The position numbers and the translations under genes were made by a program. Under the pieces are notes generated by a model. The model saw only the letters and a list, made by a program, of their open reading frames with translations, was not told the DNA's origin and ran no database searches. A DNA stretch of 64,000 nt, taken from NCBI GenBank assembly GCA_014529385.2, contig CM043950.1:150166945-150230944 (forward strand). The letters are read 5' to 3'. This DNA comes from Adiantum capillus-veneris (Eukaryota > Streptophyta > Polypodiopsida > Polypodiales > Pteridaceae). Positions 57,655-64,000 of the stretch are shown here, in pieces (position 1 is the first letter of the stretch; the number at the start of each line of letters is the position of its first letter).

Positions 57655-57870
57655 GAGGGAAGGGACCCTCAATTATTCTCTAGTTTGAGTGATTTATGGA
57701 ATTTATTTAAAGATGAAACCTATGTACTTGTGAATATTTATCTGGGAGGAATGGGAAAATATGACGGAGCCGATAAGGTGATTAATGAATTTTTGCGTGG
57801 TCACACAAAGTTTTTTCAAGGCTTGTGTGAGTAGAGCTTAAGGGATAAAATGATAGTAAAACATGTATAA
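57655..57870 (+). pseudogene. Coding-like fragment, unidentified
   Basis: One frame reads DPQLFSSLSDLWNLFKDE, YVLVNIYLGGMGKYDGADK and NEFLRGHTKFFQG over about 60 codons before a TAG. An upstream frame (57540-57610) gives RLASHGSYEEIDTWDAWWQL. Composition is protein-like, the frames are broken, and no family is recognised. Confidence 0.3.
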
Positions 57871-58162
57871 GGAATGACACGGAATGGAAGCTAGCATACT
57901 TAGTCCTGATAACGCACACCTAGGAATATATATTTACATAAAACCCTTTATACTTATGTCCTTTATTTGATGGATAATATTTACATGTAAAGTGGACCAT
58001 AATATTATAAATTTATTTTTTGTCTCCTAGCCCAGTGATCGCTCAATGATTGAATATAAATACGTGATAAAAACCCTAATCGCACACACACTATTTACAA
58101 TGAAAAAGAGAGCCTAGTCATTGTGCTAAGGTGTTTTGTGGGGTGAAGTGGCTTCTTGAAAG

Positions 58163-59893
58163 ATTTTAAGCGAACAACTCATTGTTCCAATTTCACCAAG
58201 CAAAGAAGAATGAAAAAGACGTTACCAACAAAAGAAACCACGAAGCAATCAATCTTCTCCATCCTATAGACAAGCAAATGCTACAAGTAGCATGCAAGGA
58301 GTCAGGCATATCTGGGTACCAAAAGCACAACTCAAGGACAAGCTGTTTCAAATTTGGGTACCCAAAACATCATCTACTGTATCAAAGAAGGTTCCAAGGT
58401 TCAAAACACAATGCAGAGCATCTTCAAGCAAGTAACCTAAAACAAAATGGATTTGGAGGAAAAAGGAACATTTATCCTCCCCACAAACTGTAAAACCGAT
58501 GACCAGTAGAGAGTTAAGTTTTAAAACACTCAACCACAACAATTCATCGAAAAAAACCCAAGATACCAATGGCGAGTTAAAGCTCATCGACCATCATTAC
58601 TGATACCAACAACTCAAGAAATCAGTGTGCCAAAGCATCCTGACGGTACAAGAAAGCAAAGAGCACACCAACTACAAGATTTTCTCTTTGGGAAACAACG
58701 AAAGAAAACCTCGACCTCAGAAACCCTTGAGTTAATTACTTAAGACCCAACTCGTGCACAACATAATGCTTTGAGTTGCATTGATTGTCAAAGCATTGTA
58801 GAGAAAACCAAGGCTATGCATAGACAAGATTGTTCAACCCATGTACACACTCGTCCCGGAGTACACCATCTAGGAGGGGTGGAACGGAACTAAGTAAATT
58901 AAGGGCAATATTTGAAGAGGGAGGAAAAAGTTTGATGTGAACGTGTAATTTTTTGCAAAATTACCTAATAATACCTTGAACAAGTCATCAACAGGGAAAA
59001 TTTAACTGATAACATCTCTCCAATGAGTGTAAATTATGTATACACTATGGTGTTATTTTGGTAATTTTCATCATTTTTTCTGGATATTGAGACTTTAAAA
59101 TAGAGAAATCCACCAAAAAACAATAAATCATTGTTGTTCAGTGGATTTTCCTAATTATTGATTTTTCACTTTGGTTTTTTAGCATATTTTATTATTTTTT
59201 TTGTTTTTTTAATAAACAAGTCAAAATTAATAATAAATAGCAAATGAGCTCAAGTGGAGAAACTGAAGATACACTGATCAGAAGGACAAGGCGAACATGC
59301 ACAACAAATTTCAATCAAATCGATAGATGGAAACGGAAAGCTTAAATTAGGCTGCCAAGGCCTACTTTCGCAAATTCTTGTAGAATGAACTAACGGAATC
59401 CGATTGAAGGAATTTTTGAGTCTAGCATAGATTTCACGGCCTAGTAGGACTAACAGGGGACGTTGGGGAAAAATAGTTTTGGAAGTCCGAGTATAGATAT
59501 CCAAGGTAGCCCAAAATCACCTTTTCTCTACTACTAGTCACTCTTGGAGGAGAGAGCTCTCGGCCTTCTTCGCGCGCGATTTTCAGAGTCCACAGTCGTC
59601 CGTTTATAGCACTGTCTCACACGAGACATGAGAGGTAAGTTCTAAGCTTATCAATGAACAATTATGTATGGTCGGGTAGCAAGTATAGGCTCAAGAAAAA
59701 GTCCTAGAAACCCAGCAATGCACGAAGTCCTACGACGCAAAACTCACCATAGCGGCCTGTCAGCTCAACCGAATTGGACGAGACTTGAACTGTAGCATGC
59801 CCCTATATAATAGAACACTTCTATATCATCAAATGACCATTTGGCAGGGGTTGGGGGGGTCCCAAGTAGATAATCTAGGTTTTTGAATTATGC
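58163..59893 (+). repeat. Conserved noncoding block of the A-associated module, right copy
   Basis: Starts with the last codons of the second protease-like segment (QLIVPISPSKEE) and then matches 4000-2140 in inverted orientation. It includes the counterpart of the 223-bp unit (single copy), the AT-rich tracts at 59040-59240 and the splice donor GAGGTAAGTTC (59635). The acceptor before the ATG is changed. It lies on the same strand as A3 and downstream of its pol. Confidence 0.6.
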
Positions 59894-62603
59894 CAAAATT
59901 GGATTCTAACTCCATAGGCAGCTCATAGACTGGGTCTATACACAATGTACTTGGAGGGTTTCATGAAAAAAGTCAAGGCAAGCTCTCTAACAACAAAAAA
60001 CAGCTCGAAGGCTACAAAGCGTCAAATTTGACATATGAAGTCAAATTGACTCCAAATGGGCCAAGAGATAGTGGCTGAGGCACTGAAGCTGCCAACTGAA
60101 GGTATGACGATGCAGGCCAAAGACAGAAAAACAGCAAGTAACTTTACCAAAGATACTGCTGCTGCCACATTTTTCAATCTCATCCAAAGGCAAGTGTAAG
60201 AGCCAGCTTGCCTCTACCATCAACACTTCTACTTCTTATCGAAGAGACTGCCACGATACAAAACTCCAAACCATGTGGTTGCGACAACCTTCACTCAAGT
60301 ATTCAAGTCGGCAACTAGGTAGGCAATTGATCATGCATAATATGTGCTTATGACATAAAGAAACAAGGAAAAATCACATATCTGGGTGCTCTAGAAGTGC
60401 TAACTAGAATAGCATATCATGCTATTGGAATGGCCGATAATTTTTTGCTAGCCCCAAATCAGAACACCTGGATTGTGTCTTCTCAACCTTCTCCAATAAC
60501 CACACGTTCCACGAAGAGAGTGTACAAGTCAGATGAAGAATCTGCAGAAAGCTCCTATGAGGCTCATAGTAGTGAAAGCTCGTACTATGAGGAAAGAAGA
60601 TCAAGAATTGAAGAAATGAAAAATAAAGCAGTAGCAGCACACCAAGAGGAACCTCAGCAAAAGAAGGTGAGATTTGAAAGAGAAATGTAGACATATGAAA
60701 GGATCTGCCAAGCTGCAAGTGAGGACCCTGAAAGATGGAGTCCAAGAGATATAAGGGGACCAAGAACCAAGAACCAAGAACCCTGCAAGGAAAGGGACAC
60801 AGGATCCCAAGGATTTTCTTGAGTGCATGTATGTGGAAGCTGAAGCTCTAAAGCTAAAGGAAGTAGAAGAAGCTGAAAAAAAATCAAAGGAAGAATCAGT
60901 CGAGCAACAAAGACAAGCAGAGGCTACTGAACAAAGTGAGTCATATCACGACCAGGGGGAGATGTCTCTGAAACCCACTTCACCCACTACGGAGCAAGAA
61001 GACCATCCAATGCCAAGTCCAAATCCTTCACCAACTGCTAAACCCAATGAAGGCGAGGAAGCAAAGGTAAAAGAGAAACAACATGAAGACTCCAGTTTTG
61101 AATAGCCAAAGGGAACAAAAAGCACTGAAGCTGGCTCTTCTACAACAACACAACAAGAATCAGCACGAGGCATCCACAAAGCCTCGAGAAGCAAAAGCCA
61201 CACCACAACCCGAAGAGCCACAAACTGAAATGACTGAAACCTCTAAACAACCTCAGGGAGAGCTTGAAGATTGGGAAACAAATGACGAAGTCATCATGCA
61301 AGTCAATGAATATGCCAAGAAAATGCAGCTGATGATGGATAAGATGCAAACAACAACACTTAGCCATAGTGCTAAGGCTAAGGAACGTGAACTCGTCATT
61401 GATGCTCTACAAGGATAACTGGATGACCGAATGAATATTATTGCAAATATACAAAGACAGATCAAAGAGCTGAAAGATGAAGAAAAACAACACCAACTTG
61501 CAAAAGAAAAACAAGAAAAAGAGATGGAAGAGTTGGGAGAGCTTCTAACTAAATTGTCCGATGTATGCAAAAGCAAAGATCAACAGCTGACAGGAGTAAC
61601 CAATGAACTTCTCACCACTACTCTATCAGTACAAAAGATCCAAGTGGAGGTCGATGTAGCTAATGATTCTTTATAGTACTCCGAGCAACGAATCAATGAT
61701 CAAGCAACATTTTTGAGACAGATAAGAGAAAACCCTGATGTCGCCTCAATCAAGGAAACAGGTGAGGTCTACAAGACTTTAGAAAAGAGGAACAAAGACC
61801 TTGAGTTAGAGTTGAAGCTGGAACACTCGCAACGACAAGACCTTGCATTGATGCAGGTCCAAAGAGAAGAACAACTGCTCAAAGAGATAGCACAATTAAA
61901 GAGAGTCAATCAACTACTGAGAGAGGGACAACCAAAAACTCAGGATGAAGCAAGACCCTCTGAACAACCAGCTGTTGACATACCCTCAGTCTCATTTGTT
62001 AAGATGGAAATGGAGCTGTCAGAAGGGCTAGCAGGAGAGGCGGACTTTCAAGTACCACTCATTGAAGCTGAGCAAGTGCCCATGGTCCAGCTTTCTAAAG
62101 CTGAGGAAGATGCACTAAAAGAGAACATTGTCCAAGAAACAGATGTTGAATGGAAAGTAGCAATGGATTGGGAGTTGAGAGTTCTCCACCCAATCAATGT
62201 AACTCAGCTCACCCAACCAAATCAATGCTCAGTGGCATCAGCAAAATCAATGTCATACCCATTGATCAAAGTGGAACTACTATAGGTAAAAGAAAGACTA
62301 TACAAGGATATGCAAGCAGAAGGCTCAGAGGATATCCACCACAAGTGGAGAAAGAACTGGCTGAACAATAATTCTAGATATCTAATTTTGTTCACAAGAG
62401 CACTTGCAGCCCTACAAAAAGACTCAACATTCTGTCATGTACCAAGGGTAAGGACATGGCAGGCATATGAAGCACTGAAAAAGAAGAGGCTGACATGGTT
62501 GAATTACCCACGACTACGAGCTCTAGAGAAGGGACCAGTAAACAAAAGAATACATGGTGAAAACCCTGACGGGCACCATGACCTTCTTCAAGAGCCTCCC
62601 TGA
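59894..62603 (+). pseudogene. Coiled-coil protein ORF, right copy, about 900 codons with stops
   Basis: Starts MPKLDSNS (59894) and continues through several frames and stops. Parts in order: KKQLEGYKASNL...KLTPNGP (60000), HQHFYFLSKRLPRYKTPNHV (60220), ITYLGALEVLTRIAYHAIGM (60370), a Ser-rich acidic part (ESAESSYEAHSSESSYYEER), a Glu/Lys/Gln helix region with PMPSPNPSPTAKPNEG, a long heptad-like coiled coil (61230-61960; ANIQRQIKELKDEEKQHQLA, RNKDLELELKLEHSQRQDLA), and a basic end (RLTWLNYPRLRALEKGP). Most stops stand where a Gln codon would need one C-to-T change. Function unknown. Position after pol recalls the additional or env-like ORFs of Athila/Tat elements, but no membrane segment or signal peptide is seen. 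A decayed host gene is the alternative. Confidence 0.5.
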
Positions 62604-62772
62604 CCTCTCATGTGCAATTGATGTATAAGATTTGCAGAATGCTGTTCACCTGCATTCAAGCTTTTCAGGAGCCTGAGCAAGCCAGAGCACCATGTATATC
62701 TTTTCTCAAAGGCAATAAAGGTCTCTGTTATGACTTAATTGGATAGCCTTCAGAAGAAGTCCTTTACGACTT
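62604..62772. other. No feature recognised
   Basis: Short stretch between the end of the coiled-coil frame and the copia remains; no repeat, LTR end or polypurine tract seen. Confidence 0.5.
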
Positions 62773-64000
62773 CTACGCAAGATGCATGTTTTTGCCCTCT
62801 AGCAATGTATCAAACACATCATAGAACAATGCATCGATCTCAGGCTCAATTGATGTCACCTCAACTGATGACTGACCAAGTTGTGCATCCCCAGAGATAC
62901 CACTATCTGTGTGAACATCACCACAAGACAAACGTGTAACTTGCTCTCCATGCAACACATCCGTAAAAGCAACCCGCCTTGTCTCTCGCTCCAAAAATGG
63001 TTGCAAATACACAAAGACTACACTGCCTCGTGTGTCATAAATATACAAAGGGTATACCAAACCACTGCTAGAAACTTTGGCTATCAACAGTGATCCCCTA
63101 TGCATCTAAAATGACCACTCTCCAAGCAGTACACAATGTCCCACTGCCCTGCAACTCACGTATTGAAATGAGACTCTGGCTGAATCCTGGTACATAAAGT
63201 ATATCTCGTAGCATAAATACTGCACCGCTAGGTTAATACATACATACATCTCCAGAACCCTATATGTCATATGCTGAACCATCAGCAAATTGCACACAAC
63301 CAAGTCTCCCACTAGAGAAAGATCAAAAGAGATCACGACGTGGCATCACATGAAAAACTACATGCTCGTCTAGTAGAAAACGCGTAGACAATGTGCTATC
63401 CCAAGACACAAAGTATTCTGAAGGCAAGCTAGACTCAAAAGTGACATGCTCGTCACATGCATACTCTCTAGCATTTGTCCTCATAGTAGCACCATGCATC
63501 TACCTCTTTTGATACCTCATATGCCTGAAGCAACGATGCCTAATGTGCCCATCATGGCCACATCGCCAACATGTCAGTCACGATTGTGAGTGAGAACCAC
63601 CTCTAACGTGAAGCATCTCCATACCATGCCTCGTCTCTTGCTCCAAACATGACTGCAAAGACACAGAGACTACACGGCTTTGTGTGTCAGAAATGTGTAA
63701 AGGGTATGCCAGACCCTAGCACCTCTGACTATCTCCAGTGATCCCCTATGCATATGAAATGATTTCTCTCCAAGCAGTACACAATGTCCACTACTCTGCA
63801 ACAACTGATGCACTACAATGAGACTCTGGCTGAGTCTTGGTACATAAGGTACATCTCGTAAGCGTAAGCAATACACCGCTAGCTAAAGACATGCATACAT
63901 CTCCAACACCCTCTATGTCATATGATGAACCATCAACAAACTACACACAACCAAGTCTTCCACTATAGAAACAACAAAATAGATCACGATGTGGCATCAC
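62773..64000 (-). pseudogene. Ty1/copia gag-protease remains
   Basis: Minus strand. A clean CCHC knuckle CWRCGHDGHIRHRC lies near 63570. Downstream (63480-63100) is a protease-like part with FVSWDSTLSTRFLL (a D-S-T in place of DSG), RLGCVQFADGSAYDI, then in the pattern of the copia GAG pre-integrase region SLVGDLVV, GHCVLLGEWSFQMHRGSLLI and YPLYIYDTRGSVV (63060). An upstream partial copy of the same segment (63980-63650; DVPYVPRLSQSLI, GHCVLLGEKSFHMHRGSLEI) stands before the knuckle, so the region is duplicated around it. Ends at about 62773 with an acidic stretch; pol is not in the window. Many stops. Confidence 0.6.

Larger units (their letters stand above)
55767..58162. other. Mostly unassigned stretch between A3 pol and the right module
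   Basis: No match to other parts of the window and no second LTR of A3. A purine-rich tract at 55925-55946 could be a polypurine tract but no LTR start follows. On the minus strand CTATAAATAG (56512-56503) resembles a core promoter. GT- and GA-rich words occur at 56980-57200. One coding-like fragment is listed separately. On the plus strand TATAAATA (58055-58062) precedes a CA-rich leader-like stretch. An unrecognised LTR or insertion is likely. Confidence 0.4.

Overview
The window looks like nuclear DNA of a land plant with a large, repeat-rich genome. The basis is plant-type Ty3/gypsy elements of the Tat/Athila (OTA) branch, a hAT transposon with a DUF659-type transposase, Ty1/copia remains, small TIR elements and AT-rich sequence. 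I found no rRNA, no tRNA and no certain host gene, so the species cannot be named. A seed-free vascular plant or a gymnosperm would fit, but that is a guess.

Almost everything is a nest of mobile elements, and several insertions can be proved inside the window because an uninterrupted copy of the target is also present. Family A (gypsy, tRNA-Asp-like primer site) occurs three times. A1 is on the minus strand (about 4361-20885), lacks RT/RNase H, and is interrupted by the LTR element E (5914-13764, TSD GTCTC). A2 is on the minus strand (20886-23894 plus 37542-38680), interrupted in its leader by the Tat-like element B (23895-37541). A3 is on the plus strand (38692-50444 plus 55447-55766) and keeps gag, protease, RT, RNase H and integrase in decayed form. 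A3 carries a 1.34-kb TIR element (43527-44867) and a gag-only LTR element D (50445-55446). B in turn carries a nearly complete hAT transposon (28136-32696, TSD TTTCAGCT), a 288-bp MITE in one LTR (24806-25093) and a foldback element in gag (34175-35184). A2 and A3 meet head to head at about 38685, giving a large imperfect palindrome.

At both ends of the window, in the pol direction of A1 and of A3 respectively, lies a second module. It holds a further retropepsin-like fragment (left copy only), a conserved noncoding block of about 1.8 kb with a leader intron, and the start of an unrecognised coiled-coil protein. The right-hand copy (58163-62603) reads through about 900 codons with several stops. 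This may be an additional 3' region of family A rather than an unrelated neighbour.

Functionally, gag, protease, RT, RNase H and integrase of A and B are the parts of ordinary retrotransposon replication, now inactivated by stops, frameshifts, deletions and insertions. E shares LTR terminus and primer-site features with A, and D shares primer-site and polypurine-tract features with B, so each looks like a non-autonomous partner of an autonomous family. The family A leader contains about four 285-bp monomers, each centred on the same palindrome. The last 1.2 kb (62773-64000, minus) is a decayed copia gag/protease region. The stretch 55767-58162 is mostly unassigned.
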